Shown here in pieces: positions 17,616 to 27,575 of a stretch of DNA of 64,000 nt (the stretch's first letter is position 1; each line of letters opens with the position of its first letter). This DNA is from Cerasicoccus frondis (GTDB lineage: Bacteria; Verrucomicrobiota; Verrucomicrobiia; Opitutales; Cerasicoccaceae), in assembly GCA_031296915.1 (NCBI GenBank), contig JAVDPC010000025.1, forward strand, positions 1-64,000. Reading direction: 5' to 3'. The notes under the pieces are model-generated. The model worked only from the letters and a program-made list of their open reading frames with translations. It had not been told where the DNA came from and did no database searches. Made by a program: the position numbers and the translations under genes.

Positions 17616-18644
17616 CTATGCGCCTTTTTCGCGAATGCTTTTTCCCTCGATCCAACGAGGGCTGATCAGGTATTGGCCGGGGTGTTCCGGTATGCCTATT
17701 TCATTGCGCTCGACTCGCCTGATAACCAGTTCGGCGGCAAGCCGCCCGATGATATCGAACGCGCGCTCCATTTTGGTGAAGAAGGGGTCCTGCACATTGC
17801 CCAAGGCGATGATGCCGACGTCCACCGGGCACGACATGTCAAGGGCTCGGCAAACTTCGAGCATTTGAATCGGTTGCGAGGTGATGATCGCGTCGGGTTT
17901 TTCCTGGGCTACCCATTCCTGAATGCGGGAAGTTTCATTCTCTTTGGCGATGAGGAGCGGCACGCGGCATTCGGGTGGAAAATTCATTTGGCAGGCCATG
18001 TAGCCGCCGATTTCCAAACCGCGTGAGCGTGCGTTCTCATACGGCGAAATGACGAAGCCAATGCGCCGGTAATCGCGGGAGCTGCACTCTTCCATGGCGC
18101 GGTAGGTGGACTCATAGTTATTCGTGGCTACCCGGTATATCTCCGGGCTTGTTAGCCCGTAACCAATCGCAACCAGTGGGTATTGCTCCCAGGGAAAGGC
18201 AAAAGGCTCCGTGCCGGGCGCCATTGAGCCAAGGACTGCGCCATAGATGCCGCGCGCTTTAAACATGCGCTGGATGCGCTGCGGGTTCTCGCCTTTTTCG
18301 AGGATGGGCACTTCGTGCAATAAGTAGCCAAGCTCTTCGGCGCGCTTTTGGCAGGCCTTAAATATTTCCTCCATGTAGGAGCCTGACCGTATGGGGCCAG
18401 GATGCGGATTACGCGTTACGTAGGCCAACTGGGCCTGTATGTGGGTGTTGCTTTTTTTGCGCCGCGAAGCGATCAGCGCGGAAACGAGCGGGTTGGGCCG
18501 ATAGCTTAATTCATCGCAGGTTTTAAGGATTTGATCGCGCATCTTGGTGGAGATGCGTGGGTCATTCCTCAGCGCGCGTGAAACTGTGGATTGGTGACAG
18601 CCCAAAGCTTCGGCGACATCGGTCATGTTGGCAGGGCGTTTCAT
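17616..18644 (-). CDS. LacI-family transcriptional regulator
   Basis: About 342 residues from the ATG at 18644 (MKRPANMTDVAEALG); reading from an upstream TTG at 18689 is less likely because the helix-turn-helix starts directly after the ATG. The DNA-binding segment MTDVAEALGCHQSTVSRALR and hinge YRPNPLVSAL are typical, followed by a sugar-sensing periplasmic-binding-like core. It is transcribed in the same direction as, and about 100 bases after, the large glycosidase gene ending at 18750, so it may control the neighbouring carbohydrate genes. The effector is unknown. Confidence 0.9.
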   Translation of the reverse strand: MKRPANMTDVAEALGCHQSTVSRALRNDPRISTKMRDQILKTCDELSYRPNPLVSALIASRRKKSNTHIQAQLAYVTRNPHPGPIRSGSYMEEIFKACQKRAEELGYLLHEVPILEKGENPQRIQRMFKARGIYGAVLGSMAPGTEPFAFPWEQYPLVAIGYGLTSPEIYRVATNNYESTYRAMEECSSRDYRRIGFVISPYENARSRGLEIGGYMACQMNFPPECRVPLLIAKENETSRIQEWVAQEKPDAIITSQPIQMLEVCRALDMSCPVDVGIIALGNVQDPFFTKMERAFDIIGRLAAELVIRRVERNEIGIPEHPGQYLISPRWIEGKSIREKGA

Positions 18645-18749
18645 GATTCGAGTGGGCGGCAGGTTATGAGCTTTCGCTGGCTCCGGCAAGAGAAGATAGA
18701 GGCCGCCCCAAATCAGGACGGCCTCAGTATCAGCGTTAAGGTATTGGCG

Positions 18750-21700
18750 TCAATTGGTGTAGACGGGGGTGAGGGTTAGCCATTGTGCATTGGCTGCCGG
18801 CAGCTCGATTTTGAGCGGTTGCCCTTGTAGCACCGTGACCTTCAGTGGCTCAGTGGGCGCATCTGTTTCCGATGGAATGGGGACGTCGATTGCGCCTTCC
18901 TGACCGCCCGAAATGATCAGGTGTTGGTTGTCGCGGTATCTGGAGCCTTTGAATTGGAATAGATACTGGCCGGGGGCGGCGTCTACCTGGAAGGTTGCTG
19001 AGCGGTGGAGCTGGATGGAGTCCTTGTCGAGCATGCTCTTAACCCAGCCAGCGTTGATGTCTTTGCCCGAGACTTTGTCGAGAAAGCCATGGCCCTTTTC
19101 GCTGTCATAGAGATCCTGCTTCGTGACCGTGGTGAAGGTGCGGATCTTGCCAACCTTCATGCTGCCGATGTCTTCATGCGAGCCGAAGTCGAACAGGTAG
19201 GGTGAGGTTTGGGCCAGGAATTCCAACTTTTTGCGACGCGCGACTTCTTGTGCGATGGCCTGGTTGAGTAAGCCGTCGATGACCTGCTGATTGGATATCT
19301 GGCTGATGTAAACCGGATACTCGCCAACGACGAAGTCTTTGGTTACGTTGACCTGGCTCTTGCCGCCAAATGCATTGGTGACGACGCATGGCCCCAAGTC
19401 GAGCCCGAGCTTCGCCTCGCCACTGGGCACGTGAGCGCTGAGCATGTTGCCGCTTGGTTTGCGCCAGTAGTATAGCCAGAGATTAGCGTCTCCGGTGTGC
19501 AGGCGCGGCGCATAGGGATCGGTTACATCATCAAGTTGGCGTATTAAATTCGCCATGGTGAAGAACGATGCGCGTAGTGAACCGTCGTTGCGAATCAGCC
19601 CGGCGCCTCCATGGTGTGAGGGAGTCGAACCTGCGATGCGGTAGAGCATGACTTTCTCGATCCCATTGGCGAGCGCCATCATGGTTGCCCGCGGGAGCTT
19701 GGCGCCTTGGTGGCGTTCGGTGCGACCGATTGGGCCGCCGACATCGTAACCCATTTCGGTGACCCAAATTGGCATGTCGGGTTTGCACTGATTTCGCCAG
19801 TCCGAAAGGTCGATGAGGTACTCCTCGATGATCTTGGAGCCGACTTCGCTTTTGCCGGAGCGGTTGGCGTTGGGGTCACGAGTTGCGGTTTCCGGGTCTT
19901 GTTTGCCGGTGTAGAAATGCACGCTCAGGACGTCGGTGAAATCGAGCGGCGTTTTGCCGTCTTCGTAGTGATAGGATTCCATGGTGCCGATGAAGTCCAT
20001 GCTGATGCCGGCCCATCCGCCATTACTGGTTTGCGCCTGTGGGTCGGCTTTCTTCAGCGCCTCAGCGCCGACGCGGTAGAGCTCATAAAACTCTTCAAGC
20101 TCGCCTACGAAAAATCCCCAACTTGCTGCGTTTAGGTTTGGCTCATTCCACAGCTCATAGGTTTTGATGAAGTCCAAGCCTGCGCGCTTGTCATTGGAAA
20201 GCAGTTCGCTGTCGCTTACATGGTTGGAGCCATATCGAGCGACCGCTTGGAAAATGGCTTTGCCGTAATCAGCGTAATTGGTTGGCGGGTAGCGACGGCG
20301 GTTTTTGGTGACTTTATCCGGAGCGGATGTCGCCCATTTGGGAGATTCAAAGATGTAAGGCAAAATGGAAAGCCCTGCTTCATTATACTGCGTGTAGTAT
20401 TCATCGAAGGGCACATTCCACGGGGCGACGCTGCCATCGAAACGGAAGTCATCGGGCGCGGGATTGTAGAAGGGCCACTTCATGTTTTCGAACCGAACCC
20501 AGCCAAAGCCGATGCGCGTAATTTTGGGAACGAAATGAGGGCTGTTGGTGTTGATGCCAAAGCGCGATTCGGGGCGAATTTTAACCGATCCTTCTGGCAT
20601 CACGAAATAGTCTGAAAGCTTGATGATCTTTAGGCCGTCGGTTCCATCATAAGTGTAGCCAAACTGGTAGGCGTTTGGTTGAAGAGCGTCGGTGGGCTTG
20701 AATTTAACGATCTTGAAGGATCGCGCAGGGATGCTGACAGAAACTTCGTCTGATTGAACCAGTTCCCCAACGGTTGGAATTTCAACGGCCTCATCGGCTA
20801 CGCCGTTATAGACTTTAGAGGCTGCGAGCGCGCGGAAAAGCCCGGGCAAGTTTTCCCCTTTGTCGTGATGGCGAATGCGGATCAGCCGTGCTTGAAATGG
20901 GGTGGGGACATCGATGTTTACAAAGTTCCAATTTTTCTCGAGGTCGATGTTTTGAAGCTCTGCAATATCCTCGTAATGCTTGCCGTCTGTTGATGCCGCG
21001 ATGTCAACTTTTCGAATCCAATTTCCGTCGCCCGGCTTGAGTTCGAGGCCGGTGATGGTGGTCGCTTGACCAAGGTCGATGACTTGGAAGATTTCCGGAA
21101 GTCCCTCCTTGGGCATCGTTGGTTGGTAGAGCGTGTCGTCCTCGCCGTCGGTTAGAGTGAGGTCATCGATGCGCTGGTCTTGAAACACCACCCAACTCGT
21201 TTTGCCTTGGGAAATGTCTGTGCCGTAGATCGGGTCGGGCGCGGAGGGTTGCAGATATTGCGGGTTGGTCTGCAGTGACGATGAGAATTGAATCTGCATC
21301 TCCTCGTCCTGAAAATTATGAACCACTAAGGCGCCGGTGAATGGTGTTCCTGGCTCACCCCAAGGCGGTGTGATGTTCGTTACTTTGAATTTTGATTTCG
21401 AGTGAACCTCACTCGCGAGGGCGGTCAAGGCGTCGACCTCGATCATGCTATTGCCGGGCTGAGCTGCCTCCCACGCTATGAAAATACGCTTGAGCGGTTG
21501 GTCGATATTGCCGTCCTTGGGTGAGATTGGCTGAAAGGAATCAATGCCAAGCTCAACCCACTCCCAGCTTTGCCAATCGGCGTTGACCATGCTCGAGAAT
21601 TGCTCGCCATTGGCGTCTTCCAGAATGAGCCCGACTCTTTTTGCATTGGAATCCGAATCTACGCTGACCCACAGGCCAAGCGAATCGATTTGGCCTACCG

Positions 21701-22010
21701 GGTTGGTTAGCACGCGCGCCATTGCAGGATGGTCGATGCGCGCCATGTCTGCTGAAAGTTTCAAGGCGCAATTGCCGCTGCGGACGGCTGTCTCGTCACT
21801 CGGCTCTATGCGGACGCGGACTCCGGCGCTGAATTCTTTGGATTCGAGGTCATCCAGCTCAAGTGCGGAAAGCAGCATTTGCTGTTGATTGGCCTCTGGG
21901 CTCGCGATCTTTGAATTGGATGGGAATACACGACTTTGCGCCTGTGCGCTCGTGGCGATCATCAGGCCAACGAGGTAAGTCGCGGTTTGTCTTAGACGCT
22001 TAGGTTTCAT
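18750..22010 (-). CDS. Secreted multidomain glycoside hydrolase, clan-A-like
   Basis: About 1,086 residues from the ATG at 22010. The signal peptide MKPKRLRQTATYLVGLMIAT ends near SAQAQ. Residues about 45-195 form a beta-sandwich carbohydrate-binding-like domain, and about 255-400 an F5/8-type (discoidin-like) domain. A TIM-barrel-like catalytic region (about 470-850) has ELWNEPN with Glu623 as presumed acid/base and WVTEMGYD with Glu752 as presumed nucleophile, the layout of GH39/GH5-type clan GH-A enzymes. It is paralogous in the barrel (YGS..., then LDFIKTYELWNEPN) to the enzyme at 27659. The family number and substrate cannot be fixed from sequence alone. It is divergent from the GH3 gene at 22311. 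Confidence 0.82.
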   Translation of the reverse strand: MKPKRLRQTATYLVGLMIATSAQAQSRVFPSNSKIASPEANQQQMLLSALELDDLESKEFSAGVRVRIEPSDETAVRSGNCALKLSADMARIDHPAMARVLTNPVGQIDSLGLWVSVDSDSNAKRVGLILEDANGEQFSSMVNADWQSWEWVELGIDSFQPISPKDGNIDQPLKRIFIAWEAAQPGNSMIEVDALTALASEVHSKSKFKVTNITPPWGEPGTPFTGALVVHNFQDEEMQIQFSSSLQTNPQYLQPSAPDPIYGTDISQGKTSWVVFQDQRIDDLTLTDGEDDTLYQPTMPKEGLPEIFQVIDLGQATTITGLELKPGDGNWIRKVDIAASTDGKHYEDIAELQNIDLEKNWNFVNIDVPTPFQARLIRIRHHDKGENLPGLFRALAASKVYNGVADEAVEIPTVGELVQSDEVSVSIPARSFKIVKFKPTDALQPNAYQFGYTYDGTDGLKIIKLSDYFVMPEGSVKIRPESRFGINTNSPHFVPKITRIGFGWVRFENMKWPFYNPAPDDFRFDGSVAPWNVPFDEYYTQYNEAGLSILPYIFESPKWATSAPDKVTKNRRRYPPTNYADYGKAIFQAVARYGSNHVSDSELLSNDKRAGLDFIKTYELWNEPNLNAASWGFFVGELEEFYELYRVGAEALKKADPQAQTSNGGWAGISMDFIGTMESYHYEDGKTPLDFTDVLSVHFYTGKQDPETATRDPNANRSGKSEVGSKIIEEYLIDLSDWRNQCKPDMPIWVTEMGYDVGGPIGRTERHQGAKLPRATMMALANGIEKVMLYRIAGSTPSHHGGAGLIRNDGSLRASFFTMANLIRQLDDVTDPYAPRLHTGDANLWLYYWRKPSGNMLSAHVPSGEAKLGLDLGPCVVTNAFGGKSQVNVTKDFVVGEYPVYISQISNQQVIDGLLNQAIAQEVARRKKLEFLAQTSPYLFDFGSHEDIGSMKVGKIRTFTTVTKQDLYDSEKGHGFLDKVSGKDINAGWVKSMLDKDSIQLHRSATFQVDAAPGQYLFQFKGSRYRDNQHLIISGGQEGAIDVPIPSETDAPTEPLKVTVLQGQPLKIELPAANAQWLTLTPVYTN

Positions 22011-22172
22011 GATGCTAATTGATGATAGGTATTGGGTATGCAGGGAGGTTCGGGATCGGAGCGCGCCCATTGCGAGCATAGGAAAGCTCGATCAAAACAC
22101 TGCCTGATGTTATCGCTAAGTGTGCTCTTAATCACGCTTGCTGAAAAGTGTTTAGCGGCTCCTGCGGACCTA

Positions 22173-22208
22173 AAGTGATCTATCAATTTTTCGGTAATTA
22201 GTAGATCA
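22173..22208. promoter_or_regulatory. Candidate operator in the divergent glycosidase promoter
   Basis: TGATCTATCAATT (22176-22188) and AATTAGTAGATCA (22196-22208) form an inverted repeat matching at 11 of 13 positions around a 7-base spacer. It lies in the 300-base gap between two divergent glycosidase genes. The left portion AAGTGATCTATCAATT recurs with one change at 34419-34434. Confidence 0.5.
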
Positions 22209-22310
22209 GTTATTTGCGCCGGGCATTGCATTTACCTTGAGCGATTTGTTCAGCGAGATGCATCGTCAGCTCAGCAATCTATACAATATTACTTGCCGGA
22301 TAACCGACCT

Positions 22311-24467
22311 ATGAAGCCCTACCAGAATCCTGAATTGCCGATTGAAGAACGTGTAAATGATTTACTTGGTCAAATGACGCTAGATGAGAAAATCGGCCAG
22401 TTGAATCAAGTCTTTGGCTTGGCGGAAGATGACGCCAAATTGATCCCGATGATTCGCGATGGGAAAGTGGGGTCGCGCATTCTGGCGACTTCCTGGCACG
22501 CCGGCAGTGATGATCAGCAAGCGATGGGTTTTGACTCGTTGAACGAGTGCCAGCGCGTTGCCGTAGAAGAGTCCCGCCTGGGCATTCCGCTGATATATGG
22601 GCGTGATGTCATTCATGGACATTTAACCATTTTTCCTATACCATTGGGCCAGGCTGCAAGTTGGAATCCTGACTTGGTGGAGCGCGCATCATCCATTGCC
22701 GCGAAAGAGGCGGCGGCTGATTATGTGCATTGGACTTTTGCGCCCATGTTGGACATTGCTCGTGATTCGCGCTGGGGCCGGGTGATCGAAGGTTGTGGCG
22801 AAGACGCCTGGTTATGCAGTCAGCTAGGCCGCGCTATGGTGCGTGGATTTCAGGGAGACAACCTGGCCGACCCAGAGCGCATACTTGCCTGCGCCAAGCA
22901 TTTTGTTGGATACGGAGCGGTTGAAGGAGGGCGCGATTATAACACGGTTGAGATTTCTGAGAACACCTTGCGGAATGTCTACTTGCCGCCATTTCAGGCC
23001 GCAGTGGATGAAGGCGTTGGCACGGTGATGTGCGCGTTCAATGACCTCAATGGTCAGCCTTGCTCGACGAACGGTTTCTTGCTGGATGAAGTACTGCGGC
23101 AGGAGTGGGGCTTTGAAGGGTTCGTTATCAGTGACTGGGATTCGATTAAAGATACGGTGAAGCACGGAACCTCTGCGGATTTCCGCGATGCTGCGGCCAA
23201 GGGCTTGCAGGCAGGCGTCGATATGGAGATGGTGGATTGCTGTTACTCGGGCTACTTGAAGGAGTTGATCGAGGGCGGCGCCGTGTCGCTGGATACATTG
23301 GATCGCGCGGTCAGTCGTATCTTAAGGGCGAAGTTCAGGATCGGTTTGTTTGAGCGACCTTATACGCCCAATGGTTTGTTTAAAGAAGTTCACTTGCTGC
23401 CTGAGCATCGGGACTGTGCACGCGAGTTGGCGACGCAGTCTGCGGTGTTGTTGAAAAATAAGGGCGGTGTGCTGCCGTTGGATGCGGGCAACTGCGAAAG
23501 CACAGCGCTGTTGGGACCCTTGGTGGATCGCAAACGCGAACTCCTCGGCAACTGGACTTTGGATGGCCGTGCTGAGGATACGGTAAGTATCCTGGAGGCG
23601 TTTCAGGCTATGGCGCCCAGTATTCGGACGGAGCCTTCGGCCGCGCCCACGGATACGCATTTGCGTATGGCGCGGCGTTGCGAAACGGTGGTCCTTGTGG
23701 TGGGGGAAGATCATTTGCGCAATGGAGAGAATGCGAATATCGCGGACTTATCCTTGCCGCCGGGTCAGGAAGCATTGATCGCCGCGATCCATGCGATCGG
23801 CAAAAAAATCGTTCTGATTGTCTGTTCGGGAAGACCGTTGGTGTTAACGAAAATTGAACCAATGGTAGATGCGATTCTCTGGGCTTGGCATCCGGGAACA
23901 GAGGGCGGTTCGGCGATTGCGGATCTGGTCTTTGGCCGTGCGAATCCCAGTGGCAAGTTGCCGATTTCATTCCCACGCGCAACGGGACAGACGCCGATAT
24001 ACTACAACCATAAAAATACGTGCCGCCCAGTGGATGATTACTATGGCGACGACTCGCGCTACCAGGATGTTGAGGGACCGCCTTTGTATCGATTCGGGTT
24101 TGGCTTAAGCTACACCGAATTCGATTACTCGGAGTTTACTTTGGATCGCAAAGTGATTGCGCCAAACGAGTCAGTCGTCGCGCGTGTGCGCGTGAGTAAT
24201 AAGGGGTCACGGCAGGGCGATGAAATCGTGCAGTGCTATATCCGAGATCTGGTTTCCAGCACGACGCGACCAATCAAGGAATTAAAAGGCTTTAAGCGCA
24301 TCTCCCTTGCTGCTGGCGAGTCGGCTATTGTCGAGTTTTCACTCGGCTTCGACGAGTTGTCTTTTGTTGGCGCGGAGAATAAAAGAGTTGTCGAGCCGGG
24401 TGAATTTCAGGTTTGGATTGGCGGCAGTTGCATGGCCACGCTCGGGGGGAGCTTTCAGGTAAAATAA
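22311..24467 (+). CDS. GH3 beta-glucosidase/xylosidase (BglX-like)
   Basis: About 718 residues from the ATG at 22311 (MKPYQNPELPIEERVNDLL); a TTG at 22293 is an unlikely alternative. It shows the standard GH3 layout: VNDLLGQMTLDEKIGQL, then an N-terminal barrel with the presumed nucleophile Asp275 in VISDWDS, an alpha/beta sandwich domain with HPGTEGGSAIADLVFG, and a C-terminal FN3-like domain. No signal peptide is seen, so it probably trims imported oligosaccharides in the cytoplasm; a beta-glucosidase versus beta-xylosidase role is open. It converges on the GH43 gene with only 3 bases between stop codons. Confidence 0.93.
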   Translation: MKPYQNPELPIEERVNDLLGQMTLDEKIGQLNQVFGLAEDDAKLIPMIRDGKVGSRILATSWHAGSDDQQAMGFDSLNECQRVAVEESRLGIPLIYGRDVIHGHLTIFPIPLGQAASWNPDLVERASSIAAKEAAADYVHWTFAPMLDIARDSRWGRVIEGCGEDAWLCSQLGRAMVRGFQGDNLADPERILACAKHFVGYGAVEGGRDYNTVEISENTLRNVYLPPFQAAVDEGVGTVMCAFNDLNGQPCSTNGFLLDEVLRQEWGFEGFVISDWDSIKDTVKHGTSADFRDAAAKGLQAGVDMEMVDCCYSGYLKELIEGGAVSLDTLDRAVSRILRAKFRIGLFERPYTPNGLFKEVHLLPEHRDCARELATQSAVLLKNKGGVLPLDAGNCESTALLGPLVDRKRELLGNWTLDGRAEDTVSILEAFQAMAPSIRTEPSAAPTDTHLRMARRCETVVLVVGEDHLRNGENANIADLSLPPGQEALIAAIHAIGKKIVLIVCSGRPLVLTKIEPMVDAILWAWHPGTEGGSAIADLVFGRANPSGKLPISFPRATGQTPIYYNHKNTCRPVDDYYGDDSRYQDVEGPPLYRFGFGLSYTEFDYSEFTLDRKVIAPNESVVARVRVSNKGSRQGDEIVQCYIRDLVSSTTRPIKELKGFKRISLAAGESAIVEFSLGFDELSFVGAENKRVVEPGEFQVWIGGSCMATLGGSFQVK

Positions 24468-24470
24468 TGA

Positions 24471-26012
24471 CTACTCAGGTTTTGCGGAAAAACTGAATAC
24501 CCGAGCTTCGGCGCCGGACTCGCGACTAATGCAGTAGGGGCCGACAAGGAGACCGGTGAAGCCGCCAATGACCTCAGTGGACAGCAGGCGTGCGGCTCCA
24601 CTGCCTAGCGTTATCCATGCTTCGTTTTGATCTAGGATGGAAAAAACGAATTCGTTGTCCGGATTGAGTTCTACGCGGATTCGATACCGCTTTGCGGGCG
24701 CCAGTTGGAGCGTCTTGATGGTTTCCATGTCGAGAACGCGCCGCTTAAAAACTGCTTGTATAGCGCCCTGGCTATTGCGCTCAATTCCCAGAGAGTAGTA
24801 GCCCGTTCTATTCATCAGCACGGCAAGTCCGGCTTCACTTTCGCTTTGATCGGTGATGCTGAGATCGCATTCAAAAAAGCCGTTGAGCGTGTTGAGGCGA
24901 GTTCCGATAAAGGCTTGTCGGCCTGCTGTGCTCAGGCTGCTTGAGGTGGCGGTTAGCGCTAAGCCAGCTTCGCCATCCAGGCGATAAACCGTCTGGTATG
25001 AGCACCCGAGGGTTACCCAGTGGGGACTAAGTTTGGCGGAAGTAAAGTTGTCCGTCCACGGCTGAGGTGAGTCGTTGGAGTATTGGGTGTCGGCGAGTTG
25101 AATTGGATTGCCATTGTTCACGATCGGCCAGCCATGGCTCCAGTTCACCGGCGCGATAAACGTTTCCCGTCCGGTGATGTGAACCGTGGGGTAGCCAACG
25201 GTGCGCACGCCGAGGAAGACGACCCACCAGTTGTCCTGGGGATCTGCGAAAAAGTCGGCATGGCCAATGTTTTGGATTGGAGAGTCGAAGCCAGCGTTGG
25301 TGAGAATCGGGTTGTGCGGGCAGCTTTCCCACGGGCCCCATGGTGATTCAGAGCGCCCGATCGCAACGCGGTGGTTGGCTTCGGTGCCACCTTCGGCGGT
25401 AAGCAGATACCAGAATTCATCTCGCTGAAATAGATGCGGCCCTTCGACGCATTTCCAGCCGTAGCCGGTGGAAATATGCTGTCGCGGTGATAGCCCTTGG
25501 CCGGTTTGAGGATCGATTTCAAATTGGTGGATGCCTCTGGCCTCGCCGTGTAATTCGCTTGGTGTGGATTGCAAGAGCGCCTCGCCGCTCTGCAGAAAAG
25601 TGATGGAGGGATCAATTCCTCCCTGATGGTCTGCATCGATCCAGACTGGGTCCGACCATTCGTCAGCCGGGTTATCGGCGAAGACGATGAAATGGCCGCC
25701 GTTGCCGATGTTGGTGCAAATGAGGTAGAAGCGTTTTCCGTCATGGCGCAGCGTTGGGGCGAACATGCCGGCGCTGGTGATGTCGTGCTCGGGCTTAAAT
25801 GGTAATTGCTGAGGCCGGGAAATGATGTGCCGTACGAATTGCCAGTCTCGTAAATCTGAGCTTCTGTACAGAGGAATGCCTGGAAAGAGCCCGAAGGTGC
25901 TGGTGGCCAGAAAGTATTGATCGCCCACGCGGCAAATGGTCGGATCGGGGTGCATGCCCGGCAGGATGAGTCGGCAGGATGGGTCGATGTCGGTTGAAGT
26001 ATTGGCGATCAC
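24471..26012 (-). CDS. GH43 glycosidase (beta-xylosidase/arabinofuranosidase type)
   Basis: 513 residues starting at a GTG codon. The N-terminal five-bladed propeller shows the GH43 triad pattern: Asp23 in MHPDPT (base), Asp134 in GGIDPSITF (pKa modulator) and Glu207 in TAEGGTE (acid). The C-terminal ~200 residues form a jelly-roll domain of the beta-xylosidase C-terminal type (GFFECDLSI... to RIRVELNPDNEFVFSI). No signal peptide is visible, so it is likely cytoplasmic. It is divergent from the LacI regulator at 26180, with a palindrome in the shared gap, and convergent with the GH3 gene. The substrate is probably xylan/arabinan-type linkages (family inference). Confidence 0.92.
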   Translation of the reverse strand: MIANTSTDIDPSCRLILPGMHPDPTICRVGDQYFLATSTFGLFPGIPLYRSSDLRDWQFVRHIISRPQQLPFKPEHDITSAGMFAPTLRHDGKRFYLICTNIGNGGHFIVFADNPADEWSDPVWIDADHQGGIDPSITFLQSGEALLQSTPSELHGEARGIHQFEIDPQTGQGLSPRQHISTGYGWKCVEGPHLFQRDEFWYLLTAEGGTEANHRVAIGRSESPWGPWESCPHNPILTNAGFDSPIQNIGHADFFADPQDNWWVVFLGVRTVGYPTVHITGRETFIAPVNWSHGWPIVNNGNPIQLADTQYSNDSPQPWTDNFTSAKLSPHWVTLGCSYQTVYRLDGEAGLALTATSSSLSTAGRQAFIGTRLNTLNGFFECDLSITDQSESEAGLAVLMNRTGYYSLGIERNSQGAIQAVFKRRVLDMETIKTLQLAPAKRYRIRVELNPDNEFVFSILDQNEAWITLGSGAARLLSTEVIGGFTGLLVGPYCISRESGAEARVFSFSAKPE

Positions 26013-26070
26013 ATCTGGCTATCTTATTGTCTGGGATGCGTTGTCTAGGATTTTATTCTTAAGATTGCCT

Positions 26071-26085
26071 AAAGTGGATCACTTT
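26071..26085. promoter_or_regulatory. Candidate operator AAAGTGGATCACTTT
   Basis: Perfect 6-bp arms AAAGTG and CACTTT around GAT, in the gap between the divergent GH43 and LacI genes. A natural site for autoregulation by the LacI protein; inference only. Confidence 0.45.
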
Positions 26086-26179
26086 TGCTTTAAATTTTAC
26101 TGATTGGACGTTGTATCGCCGATCGTGGTTCGCTTATATTGAACTGTTTTAAAAATCTGTTGGTCGAAGTTATTCCCGA

Positions 26180-27241
26180 ATGCCCAAAAAGAAACTCCAA
26201 GATAAGCCAAGTCACTTAGCGCCTCACGTGAAGCGCCCGACAATTATCGACTTGGAACGGATTACGGGTTTTTCGCGGGGAACTATTTCGCGCGCCTTCA
26301 AGCCGGAGGCATCGATTAAGCCCGAGACGCGGGAGAAGATACTGAAGGTGGCGAACGAGTTGGGCTTTGCCCTGCACCCCGGCGCGCGTATGATTCGCTC
26401 GCAGCGCACCTATCGGTGGGGCTTGCTGTTGCCGCATTTAGAAAACCCGGAGTATGCGGAGTTGGTGGAGTGCATTGACGCTGAGGCGCGAAGCCGGGGG
26501 ACGCATTTGATCCTTGGGCTGACGCATTATGACCCCAAGGTCGAGTCGGCTTTTTTGCGGCATTGGGCGGCGGGAGAAGCCGATGGCGTTATTTCCGATG
26601 TAGTCTCCTGGAATGAAAATCAGGATCTTTATCGAAACCTGATTGCCCGGCGCTTTCCATTCCTGGTCCTGTATCATGCGCCCGAAGGGCTTCCGGTGAT
26701 TCGGAAGAATAGCTTGGAATCGTTTTGCCTGGGGATGCGTCACCTGATCGGACTAGGGCATGTGCGAATCGGTTATGTTGGCATTGAAGATAGCGGCGCC
26801 ATGTATGCTAATCCAATCAAGGCCTATAAGAAGGAACTGAAGGCGGAAGGTCTAAAGCTGGATGAATCCTTGATGGTCTTTGGTGGCAACAACCGTGAGG
26901 CGGGGGTTGCGGCGTGGGACTATTTTAAAGCATTGCCTGATCCGCCAACGGCGGTGCTTGCCTTTAATGACATCATTGCCTCGGGCATTTGGATTGGAGT
27001 GCATAATGATGGGCTGACGATTCCTAAGCACCTGTCGCTCATTGGAAATGATGATATACCTGAGGCGCGCTTAATGGGGCTTAGCTCAATTAGTTACGAC
27101 CGGAAAGTTTTAGCAAGGGAAGCAATTTCTCTGCTTGATCAGAAGCGGTTGAATCCTGAGTTGGCGCCGACTGTTGTGGACTTAAAAACTGACTTAATTG
27201 TGCGTCGTTCTATCGATCGGCCATTTAAGCGTAAGTCGTAG
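26180..27241 (+). CDS. LacI-family transcriptional regulator
   Basis: 353 residues with an N-terminal DNA-binding domain (TIIDLERITGFSRGTISRAF, hinge LGFALHPGARMIRSQRTY) and a periplasmic-binding-like effector domain (WGLLLPHLENPEYAELVE; AVLAFNDIIASGIWIG; LSLIGNDDIPEA). A basic extension of about 18 residues precedes the helix-turn-helix. It is divergent from the GH43 gene and upstream of the 27659 glycosidase, so it probably controls one or both; the inducing sugar is unknown. Confidence 0.92.
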   Translation: MPKKKLQDKPSHLAPHVKRPTIIDLERITGFSRGTISRAFKPEASIKPETREKILKVANELGFALHPGARMIRSQRTYRWGLLLPHLENPEYAELVECIDAEARSRGTHLILGLTHYDPKVESAFLRHWAAGEADGVISDVVSWNENQDLYRNLIARRFPFLVLYHAPEGLPVIRKNSLESFCLGMRHLIGLGHVRIGYVGIEDSGAMYANPIKAYKKELKAEGLKLDESLMVFGGNNREAGVAAWDYFKALPDPPTAVLAFNDIIASGIWIGVHNDGLTIPKHLSLIGNDDIPEARLMGLSSISYDRKVLAREAISLLDQKRLNPELAPTVVDLKTDLIVRRSIDRPFKRKS

Positions 27242-27376
27242 TTTTTTATCACTGCTCTAACCTCGGGGTTTCGGCTGTACGTGTTTGTAGATTGCACGTG
27301 TATAGGCATTTCCTGCCTTGGTTAAGGTGGATTTGTGATATGATTAAGAGTGTTGCTGTGATCTGATTTTGGGTAT

Positions 27377-27398
27377 AAAATGGAAATGTTCACATTTT
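27377..27398. promoter_or_regulatory. Candidate operator site 1
   Basis: A 22-base near-palindrome with perfect outer arms AAAATG and CATTTT around GAAATGTTCA. It shares AATGTTCACATTT with site 2. Confidence 0.5.
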
Positions 27399-27553
27399 AG
27401 ACTCTCGTTGCGTATTTGAGCTTGAAAACGCCTTTGGTTTGGAGATTTATAGCATAAACGCCTATTTATGGTAGGTGTTATTGTTTTTCTCGTTGACTGA
27501 TCGGTTTGTTGTTTCTCGTAGCTCTTGTTCTTTTAATTCAGATAGTGACGATA

Positions 27554-27575
27554 AAATTGTGAATGTTCACATTTA
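27554..27575. promoter_or_regulatory. Candidate operator site 2
   Basis: Contains TGTGAATGTTCACA (27558-27571), with perfect 6-base arms around TG and flanking A/T symmetry. It lies about 85 bases before the ATG at 27659. Confidence 0.5.
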
